Shown here: piece after piece, positions 47,516-59,278 of the stretch
Numbering within the stretch: position 1 is the first letter of the stretch
Layout of the letters: the number at the start of each line of letters is the position of its first letter
DNA from: Serripes groenlandicus
Lineage: Eukaryota > Mollusca > Bivalvia > Cardiida > Cardiidae
NCBI GenBank assembly: GCA_031761405.1
Contig: JASEVX010000003.1
Coordinates: 13,106,510-13,170,509, forward strand
Direction of reading: 5' to 3'
DNA: 64,000 bases
Program-made: the position numbers and the translations under genes
The notes under the pieces: model-generated
Seen by the model: only the letters and a program-made list of their open reading frames with translations
Databases searched by the model: none
What the model was told of the DNA's origin: nothing

Positions 47516-48159
47516 TACGAGGGATGATCCAAAATAAAGTAGACTTTTGTTATAACATCTGCATTGATGGTTCCATTTACAAAGTAGATATAGTCATAAT
47601 ACCTAATAATACATTAACTCAATATTTCCAGCGCACCATCCGTTTATATAACCATGGTAACATGCAGGTGGTGCACACGTTTATAACGTTACATGACAAC
47701 TTATTGAAATGTAAATGAACATCAAATTATATGTGTTAAACCTGCTAAATGTTGTCGCATTACGGCATATTTTATATAATATGACATCATGGTAACAGTT
47801 TACGTCATATGAACATTAGATATAGAAATAAACAAGACATGGAAATTCCATGAAACCAGGTTTTCTATAATGGAAGGTGCTTGATTAAGAATTAACAGAT
47901 CTGTCCAATCTTTCTGTTAATAGTTAATCAAAGCTAGTAATTCAAGTAACAGGGAATATCTTTATTGATGAATAATCATAATTACTTTGTCAATTAAATA
48001 TATCACAATTTTATCTAACAAACATCAGTTCAATACAGTCAATCGTGTGTTGCAATGATGGCCTCATTTATTAAGAACATATAATAGATAACAGATATTA
48101 AGCAACCTTTTGTTGTAAGCAGCCATATTTTAGGATCCCTAATGCCAGGTTGATAACCA

Positions 48160-48875
48160 GTGATCTGCCTTAACCCTTTACTTGATAGTAACGCGTTTAC
48201 GCCTTTGCAAACAGACTAGATCCAGGGCCTGAGGTTATGAAACTTACTCATATCTATGCTATATTCTTTTAAATTGCCAAGTTATTTAATATGGAGCATA
48301 TTTGCGCGAAGTTATTTGAAAATATCTATATGCATGGTAAAGTTATGGTCTGAACAAAAAAAGTTCAAGTAAAGAATATTTTCTGTCACTGTGACCTTGA
48401 CCTGGAAGCTAAACACTTAAACTGTGCATATGACACAGCGTCTTGATATGGTGTATATCTGTTCCAAGCTATTTGAAAATATCTCTATGGATGAAAAAGT
48501 TATTGTCCGGACAAGAAAAGTTCAACTGATGTCTATTTGTTGTCACTGTGACCTTGACCTTGAAGCTACAGACAAAAGTTTTGCATGTGACACATCATAT
48601 TGATATAGTTCATAATTGTGCCAAGTTATTTTAAAATATCTCTTTGCATGACACAGTTATGGTCCGGACAAGAAAAGTTCAATTAAAGTCTATTTCTTAT
48701 CACTGTGACCTTGACCTTGAATCTACAGAATTTCTTTTTGCATTTGGCACATCGTCTTGATATGGTGCATGTTTGTGCCAAGTTATTTGAAAATATCTCT
48801 ATGCATGACAAAGTTATGGTCCGGACAAGGAAAATTGGCGCCCGCCCGCCCAAACCGCCCGCCCGCCGACTTCGC
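48160..48875 (+). repeat. Tandem array, 157-bp period
   Basis: Four units; the phrase 'aagttatttgaaaatatctctatgcatgacaaagttatggtccggacaag' starts at 48,309, 48,466, 48,623 and 48,780, exactly 157 bp apart. Each unit has 'tcactgtgaccttgaccttgaa'. The array closes with a CCCGCCCGCC run (about 48,840-48,875). Confidence 0.85.
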
Positions 48876-48958
48876 CAAACTTATAACCAGATTTTTCCTT
48901 CAGAAAACCTGGTTAACAACATTTACATCGCTTTGGTATCAACGTTTTTCACCTAGCT

Positions 48959-49310
48959 ATGGCGTCGTCTGATCGACTTGAAATACAGGCCATAATCAAG
49001 TTTTGTAAAGATCTTGGTAAAACGCCTACACAGACTTATGAAATGATTAAGGAGACCCTGAGAAAAACTACCATCAGCAGGGCACTGCTTTTCAAGTAGC
49101 ATAAGCAATTTTCTGAGGGCAAAGAGAGCTTAGAAGAAAACACAGGATGGGGAAGATTGAAAAAGTATGGCGTGACGATCCATAAGGCGCTTGATGTCGA
49201 CAGATGATTGACGGTCAGGCCAGTACAACAGTGGTTTAAATAAATATTTCAGCAGTGGGTTCATCGCCATCATTCGTGTATCGACCTTAAGGGAGAATAT
49301 TTTCTCGTAT
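48959..49310 (+). pseudogene. Mariner-like transposase, broken
   Basis: From ATG it reads MASSDRLEIQAIIKFCKDLG, a stop where WHK is expected, then KQFSEGKESLEENTGWGRL, the DNA-binding N-terminus of animal mariner transposases. After about 49,205 the frame is lost. Near 49,240-49,300 a C-terminal piece CIDLKGEYF appears. The catalytic D,D region is absent through deletion. Confidence 0.75.
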
Positions 49311-49543
49311 ACTGTGACGTTTATACTGGAGTGACGTCAACGCAGTTATTGCATCGCGGTCAATGTGCGCCTGGTTACCGATAGTGACATTGTATTTACC
49401 GCCGTATTGTGTTTCATTGAAATTTAGTCATCTACAAACGTGTATATAAATGCCGAATATATGTAGTTTCTTTTATGAAATAATTAAATGCATAAATTAT
49501 GTAAAATAGCAAAAGTCTACATTATTTTTTAGGGATCAGATTG

Positions 49544-49979
49544 AATACTCGAATATTAGAAAATTGGCAGAATATTCGAATTTCTTTTTCAAATACGATT
49601 ATTCATTTTCTTTCTGACTTATTTTTTTTTAAAGAAATAACCTTTAATTTAGCAAACAACAAATTATAAATGTCTAAAAGAAATTACAAGTCGGAGCTAA
49701 TCACGATAAAGGGCGAGGTGATAAAAGGTGTGTATGTGTCATCGGTAGGCCTTATGTTTTTATAATGTATGTCAAACATTAAATAATACCATCTGCTCTT
49801 CCGGAACACGTTATCCATTGTGCTCGACTTTTACTTGGATCTGGCTGACAACTTACATTGTGGACTGTATTCTGTTCTAAATAAGTTTCCACTTTTTTCG
49901 TTAGAAATATTTCCACGTTTGTTTCGCCCCGAAGTCTCGAAAGTTTTCTGCTACAAATTTGCTTTACAAACTTATCAAA
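49544..49979. other. Intron, unassigned
   Basis: It begins with 'gaatactcgaatattag...gaatattcgaattt', a self-complementary AT-rich word. No gene or bounded element seen. Confidence 0.4.
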
Positions 49980-50346
49980 TCTACCAATATGAAGCCTATG
50001 CATATCATACATAACCAAGTACTTTATCATATTATTTATAAGCAAAGTACTTTATAAGTCCAAAAAGTGTCATAATTCTTACAAAAATCTTTACAAAATT
50101 ATGCACTCTTAGCTATTGGTGGAGGTAATGATGGTTAAAAGTTTCTTGTAAGTGTTTAAACTATATCTCTATTTTTTTTGAAAAAACCGGGGTGGTATGA
50201 AAAACTTAACCAAAATTTTAAGTAAAAAAAGGGCCATCATTCTTACAAAATCATAGACAGAGTTATGTACTCTTGTCTGTTGCTGGAGGTAATGATGGTG
50301 AAAAAGTGTTGTAAGTTTCAAAGCAACATCTTTAATGGTTTTGAAA

Positions 50347-51397
50347 ACAAGAGGGCCATGATGGCCCTGGAATCGCTCACCTGATTTTTTTTTCACTTTA
50401 GCTATATAAGCCCCGCCCCCTGGCAGTCATAGTTTCCGACCAATCAACTTGGCTTGAAGGAATCTGATAGAGGGTCAGACACTTTCGGAGGAGAAGATTT
50501 TTTAAGTTTTCACTATAGCCATATAATGCAGAAAATAGCCCTGCCCACTGGCGGCCATGTTTTTTTACCAATCAACATGGCTTGAAGGAATCTGAAAGTG
50601 GGTCATCCAAGGAACATTTCTACAAAATTATTTGAGAATCGGCCTGACACTTTCGGAGAAGAAGATTTTTTAAGTTTTCACTATAGCCATAAAAGGCAAA
50701 ATAGCCCCGCCCCCCCTGGCGGCCATGTTTTTCGACCAATCAACTTGGCTTGAAGGAATCTGATAGAGGGTCATCCAAGGAACATTTCTACAAAATTATT
50801 TGAAAATCAGCCTTACACTTTCGGAGGAGAAGATTTTTTAAGTTTTCACTTTGGCCATATAAGGCAAAATAGCCCCGCCCCCTGGCGGCCATGTTTTTCG
50901 ACCAATCAACATGGCTTGAAGGAATCTGATAGAGGATCACCCAAGGAACATTTCTACAAAATTATTTGAAAATCGACCCGACACTTATGGAGGAGAAGAT
51001 CTTTTAAATTTTCACTATAGCCATAAAAGGCAAAATAGCCCCGCCCCCTGGCGGCCATGCTTTTTGACCAATCGACATGGCTTGAAGGAATCTGATAGAG
51101 GATCACCCAAGGAACATTTCTACAAAGTTATTTGAAAATCGGCCTGACACTTTCGGAGAAGAATTTTTTTTTTAAGTTTTCACTATTTTTTTTTCGTTTC
51201 GTTTCCATGGCAACCAGAATTCTGCATGGATCCCAACAAATGTAAGGAATTCTGGTGAGGACATTGAGAGGATGCTTTCTGTGAAATTTCATCCCAGTTG
51301 ACCCACCGGTTACAGAGGAGAAAATGTTGACGGACGACGGACATAGGGCGAACACAATAACTCACCTTGAGCACTTCGTGCACAGGTGAGCTAAAAA
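50347..51397 (+). repeat. F1 element
   Basis: It starts ACAAGAGGGCCATGATGGCCC and GAATCGCTCACCTGA, has five 175-bp monomers, and ends GAGCACTTCGTGC with AGGTGAGCTAAAAA. Host F2 is interrupted at 'ggttttgaaa^...gtaaattggtac'. Confidence 0.8.
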
Positions 51398-51833
51398 GGG
51401 AAATGGTACAAAAAACTTAACTAAAAGTCATGTTATGTACTCTTGTCTGTTGATGGAGGTAATGATGGTGAATACGTGTTGTAAGTTTCAAAGCAATATC
51501 TGTAATGGTTTTGAAACAAGAGCTGTCAGAGGACAGCGTGCTTGACTTGTTCGTGCTTGCCAATAAAACAAATCTTGTTTGGGTGGTTCAGAAAACATAA
51601 CCAAGTACTTTATCATACTATTTATAAGCAAAGTACTTTATAAGTCGTTAAAGGATCATAATTCTTATAAAAACTTTCAGTGAAATATGCACTTTTGGCT
51701 GTTGGTGGAGGTCATGATGGTAAAAAGATATTGTGTTTAAGTTATATCTCTAATTGATTTGAAAGAAAAATGGCTTGGTATGAATAACTTAACCAAAATT
51801 CTAAATCGCAAAAAGGGCCATAATTCTTTAAAC

Positions 51834-52795
51834 ACAAGATGTGTTTTTGAAACACTGATGCCCCCGAATGGCAACATCTAGGTCAAAGGTCAAGGTCGCC
51901 AGGTCAAAAATGTTGGTACTGACAGAAAGGTCATGTCACAAGGAATGCACATGTGAAATATGGTAGCCGTACCTGTTATGGTTCAAAAGTAGTGGTCAAA
52001 GTTAAAGTTTTTTTCGAGAATGGCAACATCTAGGTCAAAGGTCAAGGTCGCAAGGTGAAAATTGTTGGTACTGACAGAAAGGTCATGTCACAAGGTATAC
52101 GCATGAGAAATATGGTAGCCGTACCTGTTATGGTTCAAAAGTAATTGCCAAGGTTAAAGTTTTTTTTTAGAATGGCAACATCTAGGTCAAAGGTCAAGGT
52201 CGCAAGGTCAAAAATGTTGGTACTGACAGAAAGGTCATGTCACAAGGAATACACATGTGAAATATGGTAGCCGTACCTGTTATGGTTCAAAAGTAATGGC
52301 CAAGGTTAAAGTTTTTTTCGAGAATGGCAACATCTAGGTCAAAGGTCAAGGTCAAAAGGTCAAAAATGTTGGTACTGACAGAAAGGTCATGTCACAAGGA
52401 ATACACATGTGAAATATGGTAGCCGTACCTGTTATGGTTCAAAAGTAATGGCCAAGGTTAAAGTTTTTTTCGAGAATGGTAACATCTTGGTCAAAGGTCA
52501 AGGTCGCAAGGTCAAAAATGTTGGTACTGACAGAAAGGTCATGTCACAAGGAATACACATGTGAAATATGGTAGCCGTACCTGTTATGGTTCAAAAGTAA
52601 TTGCCAAGGTTAAAGGTTTTTTTGAGAATGGCAACATCTAGGTCAAAGGTCAAGGTCGCAAGGTCCAAAATGTTGGTACTGATAGAAAGGTCATGTCACA
52701 AGGAATACACATGTGAAATATGGTAGCCGGACCTGTTATGGTTCAAAAGTAGTGGTCAAGGTTAAAGGTTTTTTTGTGCAGACAGACAGACCTGC

Positions 52796-52835
<40 letters not shown>

Positions 52836-52893
52836 GTGCAGACAGGCCAAAAACTATATGCCCACCGAATCTATGATTCCGGGGGCATAAAAA
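51834..52893 (+). repeat. F4 element
   Basis: It starts ACAAGATGTGTTTTTGAAACAC and GATGCCCCC. Six or seven monomers of about 150 bp follow, then a long GACA microsatellite (52,786-52,835) and GAATCTATGATTC with GGGGGCATAAAAA. It is inserted in F2 'ttcttacaaa^aaccttgac'. Confidence 0.8.
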
Positions 52894-52988
52894 CCTTGAA
52901 AGAGCTATGTACTCTTGTCTGTTGATGGAGGTAATGATGGTAAATAAGTACTGTAAGTGTATAAGCTATATCTCTAATGGTTATGGAA

Positions 52989-53517
52989 ACAAGAGGGCCA
53001 TGATGCCCTGGAATCGCTCACCTGAGAATGCGCTAGTTAAGACTTACCTCTTTCAGCGCCATGCAATGGCAATATCATCAAGACAAACTTCTTGACAAAA
53101 TTTCAAGCTGCTCAAGTCAAAAATACGATCTCTATAGTGTTAACTAGATTGCTCTACAATTTGGCATAGTGACCTAGTTGTTGACCCAACCTGACCCATA
53201 TTTGAACTTAGCCTAGATATCACTAAGACAAACATTCTGGCAAAGTTTCAACATGATCAATCCAAACTTGTGGCTTCCAGAGTGTTAACAAGATTTTCCT
53301 TAAATTTGGCCTAGTGTTTGACCGGACATGACCCATAGTCGAACTTGGCCTAGATATCATCAAAACAAACTTTTTGATAAAGTTTCAACATGCTCAAGTT
53401 TAAAATGCGGCTTCCAGATTGTTAACAAGATTTTCATTTAATTTGATCTAGTGACCTAGTTTGGGACCCCACATGACCCATATTCAACCTTGGCCTAGAT
53501 TTCATGGAGATATATGT
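52989..53517 (+). repeat. F1 element, 3' truncated
   Basis: The start ACAAGAGGGCCATGATGCCC and GAATCGCTCACCTGAGAATG resembles 9,674-10,178. It has three 135-bp monomers and stops at 'gatatatgtta', where F2 text resumes. Confidence 0.65.
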
Positions 53518-55992
53518 TACCAAAATTCCAAGAAAAAAAAAGTGCCATAATTCTTTGAAAAACCTTGACAGAGTTATGTACTCTTTTCTGTTGATGAATG
53601 TCATGATGGTGAACAAGTGTTATAAGTTTGAAAACAATATCTGTAATGGTTTTCAAAACAAGAGCTGTCGGAAGAAAGCATGCTCGACTTTTTTGTGCTT
53701 GCCAATAAAACAAAACTGTTTTGGGTGATAGAGAAAACATAACCAAGAACTTTATCATATTATTTATAAGCAAAGTACTTTATAAGTCGAAACAGAGTCA
53801 TAATTCCTACAAAAACCTTTACTGGATTATGCACTCTTGAATGTTGGTTAAGGTAATTGAGGTAAAAAGATTTTTGTACGTGTTTAAGCTATATCTCTAA
53901 TTGTTTTGAAAAACATTGATTTGGTATGAAGAACTTAAACAAAATTATGAATTAAAAACAGGCCATAATTCTTAAAGAAAACTTGACAGAGTTATGTACC
54001 CTTGTCTGTTGATGGAGGGAATGATGATAAATAGGTATTGTAAGTTTATAAGCTAAATCACTAATGGTTTTGAAAAACAGTGGAGTGGTATGAAAATCTT
54101 AACCAAAATTCTAAGTCGAAAAAGGGCTATAATTCTTACACAAATCTTGACAGAGTTATATACTCTTGTCTGTTGATAGAAGTATTGATGGTGAATAAGT
54201 GTTGTAAGTTTCGAAGCCATATCTGTAATGGTTTTGAAAAAAAGTGAATTGGTACAAAAAACTTAACCAAAATTCTTAGTAAAAAAGGGCCATAATTCTT
54301 ACAAAAACCTCGACATAGTTATGTACTCTTGTCTGTTGATGGAGGTTATGATGGTGAAAAAGTGTTGTAAGTTTCAAAGCAACATCTGTAATGGTTCTGA
54401 AAAAAAGTAAATTGGTACAAAAAACTAAATCAAAAGTCTAAGTCGAAAAAGGACCATAATTCTTACAAAAATCTTGACAGAGTGATGTACACTTGTCTGT
54501 TGATAGATGTATTGATGGTGAATAAGTGTTGTAAGTTTCAAAAAGATATGTGTAATGGTTTTGAAAAAAAGTAAATTTGGTACAAAATACTTAACAAAAA
54601 AAATAAGTAAAAAAAAGGCTATAATTCTTACAAAAATATTGACAGAGTTATGTTCTCTTGTCTGTTTATTGAGTTAATGATGGTAAATAAGTGTTGTAAG
54701 TTTCGAAGCCATATCTGTAATGGTTTTGAAAAAAGTAAATTAGTACAAAAAACTTAACCAAAATTCTAAGTCAAAAAGGGCCATAATTCTTACAAAAATC
54801 TTGACAGAGTTATGTACTCTTGTCTGTTGATAGAAGTAATGATGGTGAATAAGTGTTGTAAGTTTCGAAGCCATATCTCTAATGGTTTTTGAAAAAAAGT
54901 GAATTGAAACCAAAATTCTTAGTAAACAAGAGGGCCAAAATGGCCCTAAAATCGATCACCTGAATGATAGTTAATTAGAAGCAAATATTTAACTGCAAAT
55001 ATCTGTGAAAATTTGATCAGGAGTTCAAATGAAACTGCAAGGAGTGGACACTCAGTTAAAGAAATAGTCCATTTTTATCTTGAAATCTAACAAGAGCTTT
55101 CTCAATTTTTGATGCTGCAGCAACAAAGGTTCTACACAGAATGCAAGTATTTGAACAATTTTGAAAGAGGACCATCAAAGGAACATTCCTGTGAAGTAAC
55201 GTTGAAATTGGTCAAGTGGAATGGTAGGAGTTGTCATTTGTAGCTAAAAGTTCAATTTACCCCTTTTGTGATGACGCGAGGTTGCTATGATTTTGTAACT
55301 AATCAAAACAGCTTGAACAAATTAAATGTAGAGGATCACTGAAGTAGGATTTATATTCAATTTCCTTAATATCAGACAAGAACTTAAAAAAAAATGGAAT
55401 TTCCAAATTTTGTCATTTTGCCCCTTTTCTGATGCCTCCTGACTGCCATGTTTTTCAACCAAACAGTATGCCTTGAACGATCTTTGTAGCGGCTCACCTA
55501 AGGAACATTTCTACCAAACTATAATGGAATCAGACATGCAGATTCAAAGAAAAAGATTTTTAAAGCTTGGACATTTTGCCCCCTTTCTGATGCTGCAGCA
55601 ACCCTGGCGGCCATGTTTTTCAACCGATCATAAATATTTGAACAATCTTGGTAAAGGGTGCCCCAAGGAACATTTGTGCAAAATAATTTTCAAATCGGGC
55701 CAGTACTTTTGGACAAGAAGATTTTTAAAATTTTAACAAAAAAAATTCAAGCTCTGTCCCCTGGCGGCCATGTTTTTCAACCGATCGGAAATATTTGTAC
55801 AATCTTGGTAAAGGGTGCCCCAAGGAACATTTGTGCTAAATAATTTTCAAATTGGGCCAGTACTTTTGGTCAAGAAGATTTTTAAAATTTTAACAATGCA
55901 CATATAAGGAAAACAGGCTCCGCCCCCTGGCGGCCATGTTTTTCAACCGATCAGAAATATTTGAACAATCTTGGTAAAGGGTGCCCCAATGA

Positions 55993-56264
55993 TTTGTTTG
56001 TTTGTTTGTTTGGAGTTTAACGCCGCTTTCAACAGCTTAGGTCATATCACGGCGGTCAGTGCACCTACCCATGTTTTCCTGGCTTTCCCACACCAGTACT
56101 TACACAACATTCTTTCGAAGCCACTGACTACTTTCTCACATAGATCAGAGGTGAGAGGCAATGGAAAACATCGCCCGAAAGAATGTCGCCGCAACCGGGT
56201 ATCGAACCCGTGACCTCCAGATCACGAGTCAGATACGCTACCAATTGAGCTACCCGGCCGGGTC
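55993..56264 (-). mobile_element. tRNA-derived SINE with perfect target duplication
   Basis: The 272-bp element reads on the minus strand from 56,264. The tRNA-like head has an A box TAGCTCAATTGG (56,241-56,252) and a B box GGTTCGATACC (56,198-56,208). A body of about 170 bp follows, ending AAAGCGGCGTTAAACTCC and a (CAAA)n tail. Both sides carry GTGCCCCAATGA (55,981-55,992 and 56,265-56,276), a perfect 12-bp duplication of the F6 host. Intact pol III boxes and perfect flanks point to a recent insertion. Confidence 0.9.
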
Positions 56265-57355
56265 GTGCCCCAATGAACATTTGTGGAAAATAATTTTCAA
56301 ATCGGGCCCGTACTTTTGGACAAGAAGATTTTTTAAGTTTTAACAATGCACGTAGAAGGAAAACAAGCTCCGCCCCCTAGCGGCCATGTTTTTCAACGGA
56401 TCGGAAATATTTGAACAATCTTGGTAAAGGGTGCCCCAAGGAACATATGTGCAAAATAATTTTCAAATTGGGCCAGTACTTTTGGTCAAGAAGTTTTTTT
56501 AAGTTTTAACAATGCACGTATAAGGAAAACAAGCTCCGTGCCCTCGCGGTCATGTTTTTCAACGGATCGGAAATGTTTGAACAATCTTGGTAAAGGGTGC
56601 CCCAAGGAACATTTGTGCAAAATAATTTTCAAATTGGGCCAGTACATTTTGACAAGAAGATTTTTAAAATTTTAACAATGCACATATAAGGAAAACAAGC
56701 TTTTCCCCTGGCGGCCATGTTTTTCATTCGATCGGAAATATTTGAACAATCTTGGTAAAGGGTGCCCCAATGAACATTTGTGGAAAATAATTTTCAAATT
56801 GGGCAAGTACTTTTGGACAAGAAGATTTTTTAAGTTTTAACAATGCACATATAAGGAAAACAAGTTCCGCGCCCTGGCGGCCATGTTTTTCAACGGATCG
56901 GAAATATTTGAACAATCTTCGTAAAGGGTGCCCCAAGGAACATTTTTGCAAAACGATTTTTAAATCGGGCCAGTCCTTTTTGACAAGAAGATTTTTAAAA
57001 TTTTAACAATGCACATATAAGGAAAACAGGCTCCGCCCCCTGGCGGCCATGTTTTTCAACCGATCTGAAATATTTGAACAATCTTGGTAAAGGGTGCCCC
57101 AATGTACATTTGTGCAAAATAATTGTCAAATCGGGCAAGTACTTTTGGACAAGAAGATTTTTAAAGTTTTAACAATGCACATATAAGGAAAAAAAGCTCC
57201 GCCCCCTGGCGGCCATGTTTTTAAACGGATCGGAAATATTTGAACAATCTTGGTAGAGGGTACCCAAAGGAACATTTGTGCAAAATAATTTTTAAAACGG
57301 GCAAGTACTTTTGGACAAGAAGATTTTTAAGATTTGGCAATTTTCCCCTTTTCTA

Positions 57356-57806
57356 CGGCAGCTCTAAAGGGACACACACATTTTTATAAATTACATACGA
57401 TCTTTTTTTTATCTCGTGCGCACGAGATAGTATCTCGTTCGCATGACTTAGTATCTCGTGCGCACGAGATACTTATCTCGTTCGCACGACTTAGTATCTC
57501 GTTCGCACGAGATAGTATCTCGTTCGCACGACATAGTATCTTGTTCGCACGAGATAAAAACAAAATCGTGTGTGTCCTTTTAGAGCTGCCTGCGGCAACT
57601 CTAAAGGGACACACACATTTTTATAAATTACATACAATTTTTTTTTTATCTCGTGCGCACGAGATAGTATCTCGTTCGCACGACTTAGTATCTCGTCGCA
57701 CGAGATACTTATCTCGTCGCACGAGATACTTATCTCGTTCGCACGACTTAGTATCTCGTGCGCACGAGATAAAAAAAAATTCGTGTGTGTCCCTTTAGAG
57801 CTGCCG
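57356..57806. mobile_element. Foldback element with 21-bp palindromic minisatellite
   Basis: Outer ends are exact inverses: CGGCAGCTCTAAAGGGACAC... at 57,356-57,379 and its complement at 57,783-57,806. The element is a head-to-tail pair of near-identical halves meeting at about 57,590. Each half holds six or seven copies of a 21-bp unit, ATCTCGTTCGCACGASWTAGT, whose perfect forms contain the palindrome ATCTCGTGCGCACGAGAT. Flanks read TA on both sides, consistent with a TA target. Confidence 0.85.
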
Positions 57807-58369
57807 TACATTTCTGTTGCCGCGGCAACCAAAGTTCTCGATGGAATTTAAATCTTTGAACAATTTTGAAAGAGGTTTACCAAAGGAACATTCCTGTGAA
57901 GTTTGGTTGAAATTGGTCAAGTGGTTAAGGAGGAGATGATCTAAATGTCTAAATGTTAACGACGGACGGACGACGGACGACGCCGGACGGACAAAAAGTG
58001 ATCAAAATAGCTCACCTTGAGCCTTTGGCTCTAGGTGATCTAAAAAAGGGCCATAATTCTTACAAAAATCTCGACAGAGTTATGTACTCTTGTCTGTTGA
58101 TTGAGTTAATAATGGTGAATAAGTGTTGTAAGTTTCGAAGCCATATCTGTAATGGTTTTGAAAAAAGTAAATTGGTACAAAAAACTTAACCAAAATTCTA
58201 AGTCAAAAAGGGCCATATTTCTTACAAAAATCTTGACAGAGTTATGTACTCTTGTCTGTTGATAGAAGTAATGGTGGTGAATAAGTGTTGTAAGTTTCGA
58301 AGCAATATCTGTAATGGTTTTGAAAAAAAGTGAATTGGTACAAAAAACTTAACCAAAATTCTTATTAAA

Positions 58370-59278
58370 ACAAGAGGGCCATGATGGCCATGGATCGCTC
58401 ACCTGATTTTTTTTTTCAATTTAACTATATAAGCCCCATAGTTTCCGACCAATCAACTTGGCTTGAAAGAATCTGATAGAGGGTCACCCTAGGAACATTT
58501 CTACAAAAGTATTTGAAAATCGGTCTGACACTTTTGGAGGAGAAGATTTTTAAGTTTTCACTATAGCCATATAAGGCAAAATTGCACTGTCCACTGGCGG
58601 CCATGTTTTTTGACCAATCAACATGGCTTGAAGGAATCTGAAAGTGGGTCACTTAAGGAACATTTCTACAAGATTATTTGAAAATCGGCCAGACACTTTC
58701 GGAGAAGTAGATTTTTTAAGTTTTCACTTTAGCCATAGAAGGCAAAAAAGCCCTGCCCCCCCCCCCCCCCCCCTCTCGGCCATGTTTTTTGACCAATCAA
58801 CATGGCTTGAAGGAATCTTAAAGTGGGTAACTTAAGAAACATTTCTACAAAATTATTTGAAAATCGGCCTGACACTTTCGGAGGAAAAGATTTTTTAAGT
58901 TTTCACTATAGCCATATAAGGCAAAATAGCCCCGCCCCCCTGGCGGCCATGTGTTTTGACCAATCAACATGGCTGGAAGGAATATGATAGAGGGTCATCC
59001 AAGGAACATTTCTACAAAATTATTTGAAATCTGCCAACAAGTTTGGGAGAAGAAGAATTTTGAAGTTTTTTTCATTTCGTTGCCATGGAAACCAGAATTT
59101 TGCATGGATCCCAAAAAATTAAAAGGAATCTGGTGAGGTCATTGAGAGGACGCTTTTTGTGAAGTTTCATCCCAATTGACCCACTGGTTACTGAGGAGAA
59201 GAAGTTGACGCACGACGGACGACGGACCAAATGCGATCACAATAACTCACATTGAGCAAAGCTTAGGTAAGCTAAAAA
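58370..59278 (+). repeat. F1 element
   Basis: It starts (A)CAAGAGGGCCATGATGGCC and GATCGCTCACCTGA. Four to five 175-bp monomers include a C-run at about 58,757. The end is CTCACATTGAGCAAAGCTTAGGTAAGCTAAAAA, a mutated hairpin. Confidence 0.75.

Larger units (their letters stand above)
47516..49543 (+). mobile_element. Mariner-like element relic
   Basis: The left end TACGAGGGATGATCCAAAATAAAGTAGAC (47,516-47,548) is mirrored at 49,511-49,543 by AAAAGTCTACATTATTTTTTAGGGATCA. Within lies a broken mariner transposase (48,959-49,310). A GC-tailed tandem array (about 48,160-48,875) sits inside, making the element longer than the usual 1.3 kb. Confidence 0.65.
54926..58045 (+). repeat. F6 element, long, carrying SINE and foldback insertions
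   Basis: It starts ACAAGAGGGCCAAAATGGCCC and GATCACCTGA. About 12 monomers of roughly 165 bp ('cggaaatatttgaacaatcttggtaaagggtgccccaagg') precede GACGGACGGACGACGG and GAGCCTTTGGCTCTAGGTGATCTAAAAA. It is inserted in F2 'ttagtaa^aaagggcc'. Confidence 0.8.

Noticed and set aside
56185..56262. A tRNA gene on the minus strand
   Set aside because: A and B boxes are present, but the sequence continues into a SINE body with a (CAAA)n tail and exact 12-bp flanks. The anticodon arm does not pair well, so it is the head of a SINE.
57334..57832. Overlapping frames on both strands rich in SRAHEI/SRANEI
   Set aside because: They are produced by the 21-bp minisatellite, open on both strands because 21 is a multiple of three and the unit lacks stops.
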